Of a stretch of 64,000 nucleotides of DNA, positions 1 to 13,157 are shown piece by piece; positions within the stretch are counted from its first letter, which is position 1, and every line of letters begins with the position of its first letter. The position numbers were made by a program, and so were the translations under genes. The DNA is taken from assembly GCA_025449115.1 (NCBI GenBank), contig JAHLKC010000125.1, positions 57,584 through 121,583 on the forward strand. Direction: 5' to 3'. The notes under the pieces were generated by a model. That model saw nothing but the letters and a program-made list of their open reading frames with translations. It searched no databases and was not told the DNA's origin. This DNA comes from Chytridium lagenaria (taxonomy: Eukaryota > Chytridiomycota > Chytridiomycetes > Chytridiales > Chytridiaceae).

Positions 1-469
1 AAGGAAAAATTCCAAAAACGTCCCCGCACTCTTTCCCCTCTAAAAAAAAAATACAAACATCATCGCCTTCACCCTCCCCACTCTCTCAAGAATCTGAAAA
101 GCAAAGTAGGGACCACGTCAAAAAACACGTTTTACAGAACCAAAGAAACGAGAAAAAAACAAGATGGGAAGAGTCTATTTGTAACAAGAACACAAAACAA
201 AAACAAAAACATGAGGAACTCAAAACGAGTATACAATAAAAGGTTTCTCACAAAAAAAATATGGTAAAGGGTTGAGCATATCCAAAAACAAAAAACACAA
301 GAACATTTTAAAAAAAAACAAACATGCGAAATGTTGGGAGATGGGATAATAGTAATGGGGAGGAAGAAGGGAACCGAGACAAAAGAAAAAAAAGGAAGCG
401 TGGATAACCGAGACGAAAAAGAAAAAGACGTGGATGGAACAGAAGCAACCAAAAAACAACGTGTATGTT
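1..469. other. A-rich 3' flank, no gene seen
   Basis: This is A-rich sequence downstream of the minus-strand glycosyltransferase stop codon. Short open frames here are low-complexity Phe/Leu/Ser shadows of the A-runs and I do not support any as a gene. Confidence 0.6.
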
Positions 470-3281
470 TTAGAAACTAAACGTCATCAGCGACGGATTC
501 AAAGCAATAGGCAACAACAAATGTCCCCCAAACACCAACACCGCCGGTACAATCAACGTGACCCCTGAAATCGCCCACTCCACCGGTGGCACGTAAACCA
601 TAACCGGCAGCATGACCGTCAACAACAAGAAAATCACATACATTCTCTTATACCCACTCAACACTTTGGGTACTTCTTTAAAGAAATTCGAATTTTCAAG
701 TTCCTTTGCTGTGGTTCCCCATGTCATGTTGTACCCAATCAAATGGGAGACCAACGCCAGCGAAACATGGAATGAGAGACCGGAAAAGAAGACAGCAAAA
801 AAGGGCATCCAGCAGATGTTCTCCCACAATGCTCCGAAAATACTCTTGTCTTTAAGTCGGTATCGGAAGATGGCAAAGGAGATGTTGGAGAGGACGGTAA
901 AGACGGTGATGGTGGTGACGAGCACGTCGAAAGAGGGGAGGTAGTACATGTCGACTTCATCATCCCAATACCCAATCAAAAAGTAATTGAGAAGAGTCAG
1001 GATCCATGCGGCACCGATGGCGTAGTAACTCCCAATGGTATCCGATGATGTTGATCTTGCTGTACAGGTTCATGTTTGAGAACAGGAATCGCCAAAACAG
1101 TGGAGTGAAAATGCCTTTACAGAGCATGTCCTTTAAAGGATGGAAGACGAGCTCTGAACACCCATAAGCGTATTTCTGCCACCGACCAACTTCGTCGTAG
1201 ACAGAGAGGGAGACTCCTTCTTGGAACCCATCGCCACAGTAGGCAGCGTAGCGGATCGTGTAACCTTTAATTTGGAGACGGAGGGACATGTCGAAATCTT
1301 CAGAGACGTGGGATTCGGACCAGTATTTCGTGACAGAGTCTTCTTCAAAGGCGACTTCTTTGATAGCGGACCAGCGGAGGAAGGCGTTGTGGCTGTGAGT
1401 GAAAAGAAGGGGTTATTCACACCATTCCAACAAGGTTCATGGACGAAAAACACCCTCACACTCCCCACCGCTAACGAAAGCGTTTCCAAAAACAAAACAG
1501 AAAAAGAGAAAAAAAAGGAAAAAAAAAAACCAAAAACACAACTCACCCGACAAAAGGCGACGTCTCCCCACTCGCACAACAATACCGAATACTCGCATAA
1601 ATAATCTTTGTGAAAAACGCAATTCCCATCTCAAAGAAATTAAACGTCACCAACATCGGACTCGCACTATGCTGAATAATCGCCACCTCTGGACTCTCCA
1701 AAAACTCACTCGCAGCATCAAGCAAACAATCCTCAGGCACCCTCGTATCACTATCCACAATCAAGATCAAATCTCCCATCTGAATATCCCCAGCCGCCCA
1801 AGCCCTCCCATCTTCTTCAAGAACACGTTCAAGCGCCTCGTCATAGTCAAGGTCTGGGTTAGCGTCAAGAAGAAGCTCAAGGTTTCGAGAGATCATGAGA
1901 CAGAAATTCATGTTGGATGCTTTCTTAAATCGACCTTTTCGGATAAACCCGTCGTGGTTGTGTTTGGGACGCGCGACCCATCCAATGTTGTGGTCGGCGT
2001 AGTAGCGACGACGGAGTTCTGCTTGATGCTCAGGAATCACTTGCATGCCGTCCTCATTGACAAAAATGGAGGCCGTGCCGCCCTGGGATTCGTACGTGGA
2101 GATGGCTTTTTGGAGGGATTGGATGGTGGGATCCAAAACTCCATCAAGGGATTCAGTGTAGACGGGCATCTGAATGGTGATATGGGGGAGGTTGCCGCGG
2201 ACGATGCGTTTCGGGGAACGCCAGAGTAGTATTGGGAGTTGGTTTCGAGTTGTTTGATGGGTCCGATGATTTGCATGATGCAGGAGATGGCGGCTTGCGG
2301 TACAAACTGGAAAATGAAAATTAAGACTGGTGAGTAAAATAAAGCCTCGAGATCATGTCTTAAAAAACGAAGTTCAAAAACGAGACTAGTCTTGTTCAAG
2401 ACGTGGTAAAAAATGACGCGGAAACACGTAGAGGAATAGCGTAATGACCAACATACAAGTTCAACATTCCCACTCCTCAAAACAAAAGAAAAAAGAAATC
2501 AACGCGTAAAAATAGAAAAAAGAAAGTATTTCTCACCTGCGTAAACAAAATCTGCAACGGCAACAACGCACAAAGGGCCATCCGATACCACTTTCCATCA
2601 ATCAAACTCTCCCTCACCAACACTGAAATACCAAACCCAAAAAACAAAATCGTCACACAGATACTCAACGTACTGATGATCGGCCAAATAAAGTAAATCG
2701 GTCTGGTTCTCCCATAGGCCTTTTTCCGTCTCTCCACCGTACCCCCAGCCTCTTTCTTCATCTCATCCATGACCTCCTCCTCCTCCTCATCTTCAAGTGG
2801 CTGCGGTAACCCTGACCAAACAACCTTGACGAGCTGCTCTTGAGCCGCAGAGACAGCGTCAATAATCGTATCGATGGATTGGGACCAGACGACCAGAAGG
2901 CCCTCTTGGCGACATAGAGCGGCGTATTGAAGCTTGCGAGCGCGAGGGAGACGGGAGAGGGATTCGAGGACTTGGAGTTTGGTGCCGTCACGGAGTTTAA
3001 GGTCGTTGTTGGAGTCGGGGACCATGTCGATGGCTGTGCGGATGATTTTGGAGGTGAGCATGACGGAGACCTGTGGTGTGAATTGTGAAAGAACATTTTT
3101 TGGACGCGTTAGAATGTTGAGCGTGGATGAAGATTAATAAAGCGTGAGAGAGTGCAGAGATTAAAAAAGCGTGAGAAAAGGTGTAAGATTAAAAAAAAGA
3201 GATTAAAAAAGAGCGTGAGAAAAAGTATGGAGATTGAAAAAAAAAAGATGAAATGAAAAAAAGCCTTGAAAGAAAAGGGTG

Positions 3282-3312
<31 letters not shown>

Positions 3313-5625
3313 GCTATCGATTTGAATATAGAAAGGAGATGATAGTTGTGGATACAGTGCAATTCAAAAGTTAATCAAAAAGAAAAAAAAGGGAAATGAA
3401 AAGATCAAGCCCAGATTAATTAATTGAATATAAATATAGAAATGAGTGAGTGAGCGTGTGAAAGAGAGCAGACAGAATCATTGCATCATCATCATCATCA
3501 TCATCAATTGATAATTCATCGGAATATTTCTCATTGAACCACAAAAACTCCATATAAAGAAAGTAGTACAACTCAAAGAGAAGAGGAGAAGGAGGAGGAG
3601 AGGAGACGAGAGAGGAGAAAAGCAGCTAAATGTCACTCTGTTTGTGTAATGAAAGTTACACTTGTGTGACTGCAGGATGGCCCAATTTGAAACAAGGCGC
3701 AAAAATAAATAAAAGTCGATTAAAAAATTTAAATCGATGTTGTCACATTCCATCCTGTTGCCTGTCCCCTTCAAAATCCGCTCATCGCAGAAAACGTAAA
3801 ACAATTCCAAAGTCACGTAAAACATCCAGAGTCACGTAAAATGAACAAACGTGTAATCCGTGAAGATAGATAAAAGAAAACCGCACTACTACTACTGCTA
3901 CTACTACAAACAACAAACACTCAAAAAGAAATAAACAAAACTGTAACAGTTCTTACCTCAACATTCAATCCACAAACAGCCCTCGTAAAATCCGCATTCG
4001 GCTCAGGATACGTCACATACATACTCGACGACTCCTTCTGCTGATAACTTCGATAACTCCTCAAACTCTCCTCCCTCCCCACAACACTCCCCGCCCTACT
4101 CACATCCAAACTCGGTTTCACCACCGTCCTCCAAGTCTCCACGCTCGGTCTCGCATCCACACTCGGTCTCACCGTATCCATGCTAGTCACCGTATCCTTT
4201 CTCATGCCAGGTTTATGCGGAGGTGGTGCACCCCTCACCGTGTTGACACGGAGAGAGACGGCACCTTCATCCCCTTCAGCTTCCAACCAACCCTTGGCCC
4301 GGCACGCCTTGTACAAGTGTTCCACCATGAGACTGTGCTTGGCGAAATCAACAGAGGTGGTGTCGATAAAGGAAAAGTTGTCGTCCGGGTCGGTTGCTGT
4401 TGCAGATGAGGGTCCGAGATCTATCGAGCTGTCGTCGGGTTCCGTGTCGGTGCCACGTCCAGAGGCGGTGCGGCGGGTCTCAAAGCCTCTTTGACGGCTC
4501 CCGTCTCTACGGACCATGGGGGTAAAGGTGATGAAGGAGAGGAAGGTGACTTTACGGCAGAGACGCTGGAGAATTCCGAGTAGAAGGGTGGGTGGTTGGT
4601 GAGATGGCGGAGGAGGAGGAGGTGAGAGGTAATGAAGCTGAACCTGGAGCTGGGGAGCAGTGTGACGGGGACGGTGGTAGTGCATGCTGGGGCTGTCGGC
4701 GCGGATGGCGTTGGAGGAGGGGTTGCCGAGGGAGACAAGGGAAGAGGAGGAGTTGGAGGTGGGAAGGTTGCCGCTACCCTGCCTTCCCATTATGTTGGCA
4801 ACGGCAGGGTTGTTTCCAAAGGCGGGAGGCGTTGAGGAGTTTGAAGAAGCAGAGGTGGCGGTAGACTCATCGGCTTCAAAGTAGGCGGGGTGGAGATGAT
4901 CGTAAGGACGTCTTGTTGTGTTGCTAGTGATGTTTTGTTGGCTTGGTTATTGCTGTCGTTATTGCGGGCATGATGGGGTTGTGGGGAAGAATTGGAAAAG
5001 GATGATGCGCTTAACGAGGAATCTAAAGAGTTGATGGAGGTGGTGTCGGCACCATGAAGGGAGGAAGCGGAAGAAAACTCTGACAGTTCAAGAGGGGCAG
5101 TGAAGGAGGAGCGTTGGTGTTGATAACTTGATGTTTGGATGGAGGTGCAGGGTTCAAACGAGGAGGAGATAAGGAGAGTGGGGACGCGGGACCCCTGTTG
5201 TTGTTGATGCTGTTGTTGCGAGAGGTGGGAGAACCTGGCATGGCGCGAGGATGCTGCATGCGACTGGAAGCAGTTGCTGGGGATGTAGGAGGAGGGGTAG
5301 AAGATGTAGGAGGGTAGGAAGAGTAATGATCGTTGTTCATTTGATGTTGATGTTGCAGTTGAAGAGTGGGTAAAGAGGATGAAGGGGATGAAGGGGATAA
5401 GGATGATAAAAGCAAGGGTTGAGTAGTAGCAGAGGTAGGAGTAGAGGTTAGAGGTGATGTGATGGAAGAAACAGGAGAGGTGATCCCTGTAGGAGTAGGA
5501 GTAGCAGTAGTTGGTCTAGTAGTAGTAGTATTAGTAGTAGTAGCAGTAGTAGTAGCAGTAGTATCGTCTATCCGTCTATCAACACCACCACCACCAGCGC
5601 TAGAGTTATTATCCCTCGTCGACAT
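470..5625 (-). CDS. GT2-family membrane polysaccharide synthase (chitin/cellulose-synthase-like)
   Basis: A processive family-2 glycosyltransferase that would polymerise a cell-wall or capsule polysaccharide from a UDP-sugar at the plasma membrane; the product is not predictable. Exons read on the minus strand: a low-complexity Thr/Ser/Pro N-terminus (about 5625-3957), then 3070-2537, 2306-1547 and 1392-470, with introns of about 886, 230 and 154 bp. Visible motifs are the IVDSDTRVPED metal/UDP site, the SEDFDMSLRLQ catalytic acid loop, and GRWQKYAYG in the place of the Q/RxxRW motif. Hydrophobic helices precede the catalytic domain and several close the C-terminus. The reading frame breaks by one base near 2218-2221 (between YYSGVP and RIVRGN) and near 1037 (between INIIGY and GSYYAIG), and at least twice in the N-terminal low-complexity part (about 5130 and 4910). 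Either the assembly has indel errors or the gene is decaying; the protein is otherwise well conserved. Exon edges in the N-terminus are uncertain. Confidence 0.8.
3281..3312. repeat. (TA)n(GA)n microsatellite
   Basis: A run of TA dinucleotides followed by GA dinucleotides, lying in the long GT2 intron. Confidence 0.9.
3482..3506. repeat. (CAT)n microsatellite
   Basis: About seven to eight CAT triplets in the long GT2 intron. Confidence 0.9.
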
Positions 5626-6519
5626 CTATAAAAATATGAATATAACTAATATCTATTACTAATAATATTGATTAATGGGATAAAGTCTCAGTTATTTATT
5701 AAAATAATTTCGAGTTCTTTTATGGTAATACAAATACAAATTATATAGAAAGTGTTGCACAAACAATTTAAAAGTGTAACATTAATTAATTAATTATTAA
5801 AATAAAATAATAATATAATAATAAATAATAATAAATAAATAATAAAATGGCTGATAAAAAAAAAACTCTCTCTCTTTCTGATAAGACCCCATTTAGCCAA
5901 AAAGAACAACAGAAAGAAAAAAGCAAAAAGTTAAAATCTTATTATTAATTATATAATGAATGAATAAATGAATAAAAGGTTAAAAAGTGAAAAATGTAAT
6001 AAATAATATAAAATAATTATATATTAATAAAATATAATTTAATTTAATTATAATAAATACAATGAACCCACTGTAGTACATGAATATCATTATAGAAAAC
6101 TACATGTGCAACACATTCACCTCCAATAATAATAATTAATAAATAATAAATGATTAATAATAATAATTCCACCTTCTGTTTGGCTTGACTGAAACCATGT
6201 TGTTTTTATAATCAGTGAATCGGACATGCATCTGTTTAAAACTAAAATCCGATATCACTAATAACTTATAATATAAATATCTGAAACCAAAACTCTTTTT
6301 TTTTCCTTTTCTGTATGAATTCTCACCACTATTGACATCATCTTAAAAAAACAACCATTTCCTTTATATGTATTATTCTTACACTTTACTCCCACCACGT
6401 TTTACTAATAACCAACGCTTATAAAAAAAAAAATCACAAAAACTATACACAAAAAAAGAACCATTTCCCGCCTATAATCTGCATTTCCCGCCCCCCGATA
6501 AAAAAGGCATACATTATAT
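5626..6519. other. AT-rich intergenic region upstream of GT2
   Basis: Very AT-rich sequence between the GT2 start (left, minus strand) and the RECQL4 stop (right, minus strand). It would hold the GT2 promoter and the RECQL4 3' UTR. I see no conserved element apart from TAATAA-rich runs. Confidence 0.6.
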
Positions 6520-9500
6520 TTATGCTAACCTCCCCTCCCTTCGCTCTTTAAAAGTCCTAATCTCCACAAGCGCCTTTGTAGCCAACCTCGCAAGCTCCCC
6601 AAACCCAATATGCGTATAAGCCCCCCACATTGAATCATGATACCTAAATAAAAAAAATCACCACACATCAGTATTGAAACTAAAACTCTTGAAAAAACCA
6701 AAACCAAAAAACAGTGAGATTCTTTACCATTGCGATGACGGAAACTTTGGACTCGATATCCCATGAAAAATCTTGGCAATCGCACGGCCTAAACCATAAA
6801 GTAAATCATATAGAAAAAAAAGGATATGTTTTACCTGAAGTGATCACCTCCACGTTCGTCGTAATAAAATGCTGTAAATCCACCAACAACGATTTCTTGC
6901 TACAAAAGAAAATAAAAAGCATCCACATTAACAACAACAATCAACCTCCCACTAAAAAAAGAAAACAAAAAAAGCTACAAAACAACAACAAAACACTCAC
7001 CAAGCCTGCGCCCGACTCAACAACTCCTCATCCCTAAACCCCCACTTTGCCAAAGGCTCCCCCCACCTCCCCCCTCCCCACTCTCCACAACCCCACCACC
7101 CTCCGTCTCAAAATACCTCCTCACCTCCTCATGCATCCACATCGACACCTCATCCGCATCCTCCCCCTCCTCCCCCTTCTAGCCCCTTCCGCCAACATCT
7201 CATAAAGCTGATCCAATTTAACCACCCTCGCCACCTCCTGATCATTCACACGTCGCGTAATCGTCCTCCTTAACACCTCAACACGTTCCTCCCGCCCTTC
7301 ATCATCGTACATCAACTCTACCTGAAACGCGCGTTCAAGGCCATCGTAAATCACCTCTTTTTTCCTCTAATAATAATAAAAAAAAGATCAACACGTTCAT
7401 CGTTTCCCCAAAAAGACAATTACCTTTAACGTTGCTAAACTGCTCATCAGATCCGCGATACTGATTTTAGCTTTTGAGCACAACTACATCATTTTTTTAG
7501 CAAGCAACTTCTCTTTGAACACAAAAGGAAACAAGCAAGGGGGAAAGAGGACTCACCTCCAAGACATCAAATTCCAATGAACTCCCTCCACTTTTGGGTT
7601 TCCTGCCATACCTTATCATATGCTCAACAACAGGATGCTCATCCGCCAAACTCTCCACCTTGCTCTTGATAAACTTGACACAATACCGTCGGAATCCCTC
7701 TAAAAATGACACACAAAAATGCACCCCAAATTCATTAAAAAAAAATATTCTTCAAAAAAATAACAAAAAGAAATAACAAGACAAAAAAAATAACAAAAAG
7801 AAATAACAAGAACCAAGAAAAGAAATTTAAAACTTTCGATCCAAATGATCCCAATACCACAATAATATGATAAAATAGGCAACTTATACAACAACAAACA
7901 CAAAAACACAACACAAAAAACCCAAGAAAAAACTCACCCTGCAACACTCTAACTCCAGCCCCCTCCATCTCCAAATAACACAACACCGTCTCCAACACAC
8001 TCTCCTTCACATCCATCTCCCTCTCACACCCCTCAACCCAAATCATCATCACCCTCCGTCCACACAAATCCCTTGCGCAACTCCAAAACCCTCCCTTTTC
8101 AAACAACCCATCACTCTGTCGTTCAAGCACTACCCTCATAAACTTGTAAGCTCCAGTCTCATCAATCGTCTCGCTGTGCGCAAAAGATCGGTGCTTAATG
8201 TAATCAGCTTGCGTCAGGAACACGTGGCATAACGCTGGAAGTCCGTCTCGCCCTGCACGCCCAATCTCCTAAAGAAAAAAAAAACACCAAAAAACGTTTA
8301 GCAATAACTTCACTTCAAAAGAATTTAAAAACACTAAAGTCAACCATGCGGATCCTCCCACCGCATTCCCACCTCCCATACATCAATTCCAGCCACCACA
8401 CCCTAAACTCCCCCCCTCCCAACCAAATGCCACGTGAAAAAAACAGAATCAAAAAGAAAACAAACAACATACCTGCACATAACTCTCTACAGCCTTTGGC
8501 ATACAATAATGCACTACACTCCTTACATCCCGTTTATTTACTCCAAGTCCAAACGCCACAGTCGCAACCACAATCCTCAACCGTCCTCCCATAAACCTAT
8601 TCTGTATCGTCTTTCGATCAACTCCACTCCGTCCACCATGATAACTCTCAGCATCAAAATTTCGGACCCTTAGAAACTGCGATAAATTGTCCGCTTGACT
8701 CTAATGAGGGTGTGAGGTCAATGGAGGGAGAGAGAGGTGGGGAACGTTACCTGAAACATCGTATATATGATGATAGAATTGAGGTTCACGTATTCAGGCG
8801 ACTTCAACAACTCCAGTACAAGTTCATCCCTACGCAACAAATAAAAAAAGGGTCAGCTTCCAAACACGCTACCCGTTTAATCCCATTCCCGCCAAACGTG
8901 CTACAACCTCTTTGAAAAAAACAAAAAAAACCACAATCAAACAACCAAAGTATACTTACTTATTCCCCGTCTCCACAACCTCCACCCTCAACTTCAAATT
9001 CCCCCTCGTAGGATCACACGTCACAACATCCCCTTCATCAACCCCAAGTCCCTCCAAAATCGCTCCACGACTCTGCAAAGTCGCAGTCCCCGTCAACCCA
9101 ACAACACAAGGCCTGCCAAAACACTCTTCAATCGTTGCTGGAAGCGTCAAATAACTCGTCCTATCCAAAGCAAAAGTGTAAAATAGTTATGAGTATATGG
9201 TCAATAAAAAAAAAAAGCAAACAAAGGAAATCGATCTAATACCTGAAATTATGCGACCACTCAGTCATACAATGCACCTCATCAACACATAAAAACCGGA
9301 CATGGAAATCTCCCTCCTTCACACCTTTCCGAAACGCCTCCATCTGCATCCGTTCAGGGCTCACAAACAACACATCAATCTCTCCCTTCTCCAATTTCAT
9401 CCAAACAGCACGTTGCTATTCCCCCCCGAAAAATAAAATAAATTAAAATCAACCAAAAAAACAGATGATTCCTTACATCACTCCCAAAACACGCCCCCCT

Positions 9501-12500
9501 CAACTTCCCCGGCAAACACCTCATCTGATCCTGCATCAATGATATCATTGGCGACACCACAACTGTCACTCCATGTCTCACCCCGGGACATCGATTTACT
9601 ATAAACGTCGGCAGTTGATAACACAACGACTTTCCACCCCCTACGATCAAATCATCAATCACAAAAAAATCAACCTCCAAACTCACCTGTTGGCAACACA
9701 ACGAGCGAATTCCGTCCCGCAAGAATCTTCTTCAGAGCCTCAACCTGTCCTAAAACAAAAAAAAATGAAAAAGAAAAAACACCCTTAAAAAAAACCCCCG
9801 CTCAAAAACACAATACCTTTCTTAAACCCTTCCAACCCCGTCAAAACTCTTCAACGCCTTCCCCAAATCCACTCGTCTCACCTCCCCCTCCAAAAACCTT
9901 TCCCGACATCACAACTGCCAAAAAAAACGTTACACCACTACCTCCCCAAAAAATTAGACCGTACTCACCATAATTCATCATCATCCTCCCCGACTCCCCA
10001 AAACTCTACATCCGGCACCTCCTCCCCCCCTACCAAATCCTCAGCCTCCCCTATCTCATCCTCCCGAAAACTCGCCCAAGGGTTATCAACGTCCCCACCA
10101 CCCCCGCGTCCGCCTCCATAAGTATACGACTTTAAATTCCTAAATAGCCACATCAATACACTACTATATATATGTATAAAGCAAACACTTACTTTGCTAC
10201 ATTTCCAAACTTCCCCCCCCTCCCCCCACTCCCACCTTTCATAAACCTCGTCTTATTCAACTTCATGGACCGGAAATTCGAACTCCCAATCCCATCGTTC
10301 ACAAGCCTTCCAGCACCCTTATGAGCGTCTCCCCATCCCCCCACAATTGCTTTCTTGATTTTATCGGTATCCGTTGTTTTGGCTACCAATATCAAAAAAA
10401 AAAAATTAGTTCAATAAATTATAAACTCAAAAAGCACACCCAAATTTTGCTAAATTAAAAACCTCAAAAATAGGATCACAAGTTTTTGTAATAACTAAAC
10501 AGGTTGCAAAGATTGAAAAGAAAAGGGGAAACTCACGTTTGGCGGGTTTACCGGATTCTTTCTTTTGTCGCTTAATGGGTTTAACGAGCACCTCGGTAGG
10601 CGCGTCGGGTTCCTGAAATCATTTAGCAAAAAAAAAAAAAAGGGGCCAAACAAAAAAACGAGTACCAACCTCCATTCCGCACTCTTCTTCCCCCGACGAT
10701 TCCACAACTCTCGTCCTCTTCCTCTTCTTTCCTTCCTCACCAACCGCCTTCTTCTTCTTCCCCTCCCCACCAACCGTCTTCCTCTTCTTCCTCTCCTTCT
10801 CACCACCCACCTCCTTCTTCTTTCCCAAACTCCTCTCCTTCGTCACTCCCTTCCCTTCCGCCCCCTCAACTCCCCCACGCTTTCCAACCCGCCTCTTCTG
10901 GCCCTCAACAACACTTTTCCCAACTTCGTCAAACCCACCCCCCTTCTCCTCACCACCATACCCCTCGACCTTCTCCTTCATCTTCATCAAATCACCACTC
11001 GCAACCCTCCTATTCCCATTTAAAACCCCCATCGCCGCCTTCATAGCAACAGACATCTTCCCAGTCTCAACCTCCCCTCCCTCCTTCTCAACCTCATCCA
11101 CAAACCCACCCATCCCCACATCCTTATCGGCTGCCACATCCTCCCCACCTACCCCTCCGTCTTTAACTTCACCCTCCTTTTCCCCACTTACCCGCCCGTC
11201 TTTACCTCCACCCTCCCTATCCCCGCCGTCCTCCCCACTCTGCCGCTTCACAACCATCGTATACCCCATCACCCGTCGTCCCCTTCTCCCACGTCCAACA
11301 AACCGACAGGGAGCCACAACTTCATCGTCACAACCAAAAACACTGCTAAACAAAAAAACAAAAACAAAACAAAAAATCACGTTACCAACAAAAAACACAA
11401 AAACAAAATAAAAAATAAATAACAGAAAGAGAGAGGGGTACTTACGTGTTGTTTACAGACGCATCTATAGGTATGACGGTAGGAAGTAACGGTGTTTGTT
11501 CAATAGACGTTGATGCGTCCATCTTTTCACATTAGACGTCGATACTTCCATTGTTTTCACATCAGACGTCGCGACTTCCACTTCCATCGTTTTCACAACT
11601 CTAAAACCAAAAGGGATCAAAAACACATTTCCGCAAAAGAAAAGAAAAAACAAACCCCCACCTCTCCACCTCATCCCTCCTCTCCATTCTAAAAAAAAAA
11701 AAGGACGAAATGAGGGGTCATCGCCCAAATCAGCCCTCCAATAAAAACAAAAACAAACAAAAACAAATACAAAACCCTACCTCTCCATCCTCACATCCAC
11801 CCCACGACTCCTCCTCGCCCCATGATAACTCGCCACAAGCCATTTCACCTCCCTCATCCCACTCTCCCCTTCATTCTCTAAAAGACTCTCCCCATCCGCG
11901 TATCTCTCCTCCCCACGGTTCAACGACGCGTTGAACGCACCCTTCTTCTCCACGGCTTTTCATGTGCCGGGCGGTTCAGTGACAATGAGAAGGGTTCGGC
12001 GGACCGCGGAAAGGGTTTAGTGAGGGACGCGTGGTCGCGAGTGGGCTTTTTAGGGGATTTAAGAACGTCATCCCCCCACGTATTCTCTACGGTTAGGGAT
12101 TTAACGGACGCGCAATGGGTTTAGAGAGGGACGTATGGTCGCGGGTGGGTTTCTTGGGGGATTTAAAAATGTCGTCCCCTATATTCCCCACGGTGAAGGA
12201 TTCGGCGGACCGCGCAAAAGGCTTAGAGAGGAGGGACGTGGAGGCATGATCCCGGTCAACTTTCATCCCAGGAGATTCGGATCAGAAAACTTATTGAGCA
12301 ACGTAAACGGTTTCCTCTCATCCCCGTCTCTCCTCAACGTCTCTTCAAAGTCCAGCAAATCCAACCCCGATTTCCTCATCACCTCATCCCGATCCCTCTT
12401 TCTCATCACCTCATCCCGTGATACCCATCCTCGGTTGTGACCAGCATCCACCTTCCCACTTTCTACATCCCTCAATAAATCACTAAAGGGTTTCTTGCGG

Positions 12501-12955
12501 TCACTCTCCCTCTTGACCTCCTGCAATGCCTGCAAAAACTTTGATCCACTCTTTGCGGAACGGTTTGTGGACGGCGACGCGGAGAACCTGGATGTAGGAG
12601 TCTGTGTTGTTTTGTAAGGACTCTTTGTATGTTTCAACACGGCATGGATGGAAGCAACATAGGGTGATTTTGGTTTTCTTGATGGTGTCAATGTCGTCTT
12701 CTTTGATGCTGAATGTGGATGTTTGGATTGTTTGGATGGAGTCTCAAAGGGGGATGGTTTGGGGGGTAACGAGGTGGTTTGTTTCTTGAGTTTACTGTAG
12801 GTTTTGTATTTTTCGTGGATTGGAGGGAAGCTTCGGATGTCGTCTTGAGAGGGGAGACGGCCGAATTTGGTCTCGAAACGGATCTCCCAAGATCGGAGTT
12901 TGGTGCGGAGGGTCTGGAGAATATGTGGGTCGGTGGAGTCCATGGTCAGCAACAA
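6520..12955 (-). CDS. RECQL4: RECQL4-type DNA helicase with Sld2-like N-terminus
   Basis: A predicted 3'-5' DNA helicase for replication initiation and repair. The first exon (from 12955, or the second Met at 12943) begins MDSTDPHILQTLRTKLRSWE, followed by KFGRLPSQDDI, the Sld2/DRC1 signature found at the N-terminus of metazoan RECQL4. A Lys-rich middle (11.4-10.6 kb) contains NFRSMKLNKTRF, a motif linking Sld2 and RecQ parts. Helicase motifs follow in order: LPTGGGKSLCYQLP (Walker A, about 9700-9610), DEVHCMTEWSHNFR (DEVH box, about 9310-9245), VGLTGTAT (about 9100), VVATVAFGLGVNKRDVR (about 8560) and EIGRAGRDGLPALCHVF (about 8265-8215). The C-terminus (7.7-6.5 kb) ends with a WGAYTHIGF-like block. 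At least ten short introns are needed; the 12.2-11.7 kb part is poorly resolved. Two adjacent genes (Sld2 plus RecQ) is the alternative, but the same strand and continuous motif order favour one. Confidence 0.78.
11995..12230. repeat. Imperfect tandem repeat, period about 100-106 bp
   Basis: TTCGGCGGACCGCG-like starts recur at 11995, 12101 and 12201, each followed by a GGTTTAGAGAGGGACG-like block. There are about 2.3 copies. It lies between the Sld2-like exon and the Lys-rich part of the RECQL4 locus, probably intronic or a variable linker. Confidence 0.7.
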
Positions 12956-13157
12956 GTGTTTTTTGTCCGAGATGGACGGACAAAAGTTGAGGTTTTGGGT
13001 TTTAGAATTGTTTGGGTGCGCCTTGCTGATTATTACGAAAAAGATTGTCTAATGAAAAAGGTAATAAAATGGATACCGTTTATGATGTTTATGATATAAG
13101 AGTAAAGTTTTATTTCACGCGTTTTTCAAAGCGGTGACAAAAGAGAAAAAAAAACAC
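12956..13157. promoter_or_regulatory. Presumed RECQL4 promoter / thioredoxin reductase 3' region
   Basis: A 200-bp gap between two minus-strand genes. It must hold the RECQL4 5' region by position. It includes CACGCGT (MluI-box-like, ACGCGT) near 13117; in yeasts such boxes mark G1/S replication genes, so the fit is suggestive only. Confidence 0.35.

Larger units (their letters stand above)
3071..3956 (-). other. Unusually long intron of the GT2 gene
   Basis: On the minus strand GTAAG (3952-3956) starts the intron and CAG (3071-3073) ends it. This joins CGLNVE to VSVMLTSK, a junction that fits my knowledge of this fungal GT2 family. It contains simple repeats and A-rich DNA but no supported exon. 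Confidence 0.6.

Noticed and set aside
132..459. Phe-rich open frames near the left edge
   Set aside because: They arise from A-rich DNA read on the minus strand and show no domain or splice structure.
3482..3506. CRISPR-like or array repeat
   Set aside because: It is a simple CAT microsatellite; no spaced direct repeats were seen anywhere in the window.
10565..11023. Plus-strand Leu/Pro/Thr-rich frame
   Set aside because: Antisense shadow of the Lys-rich middle of RECQL4.
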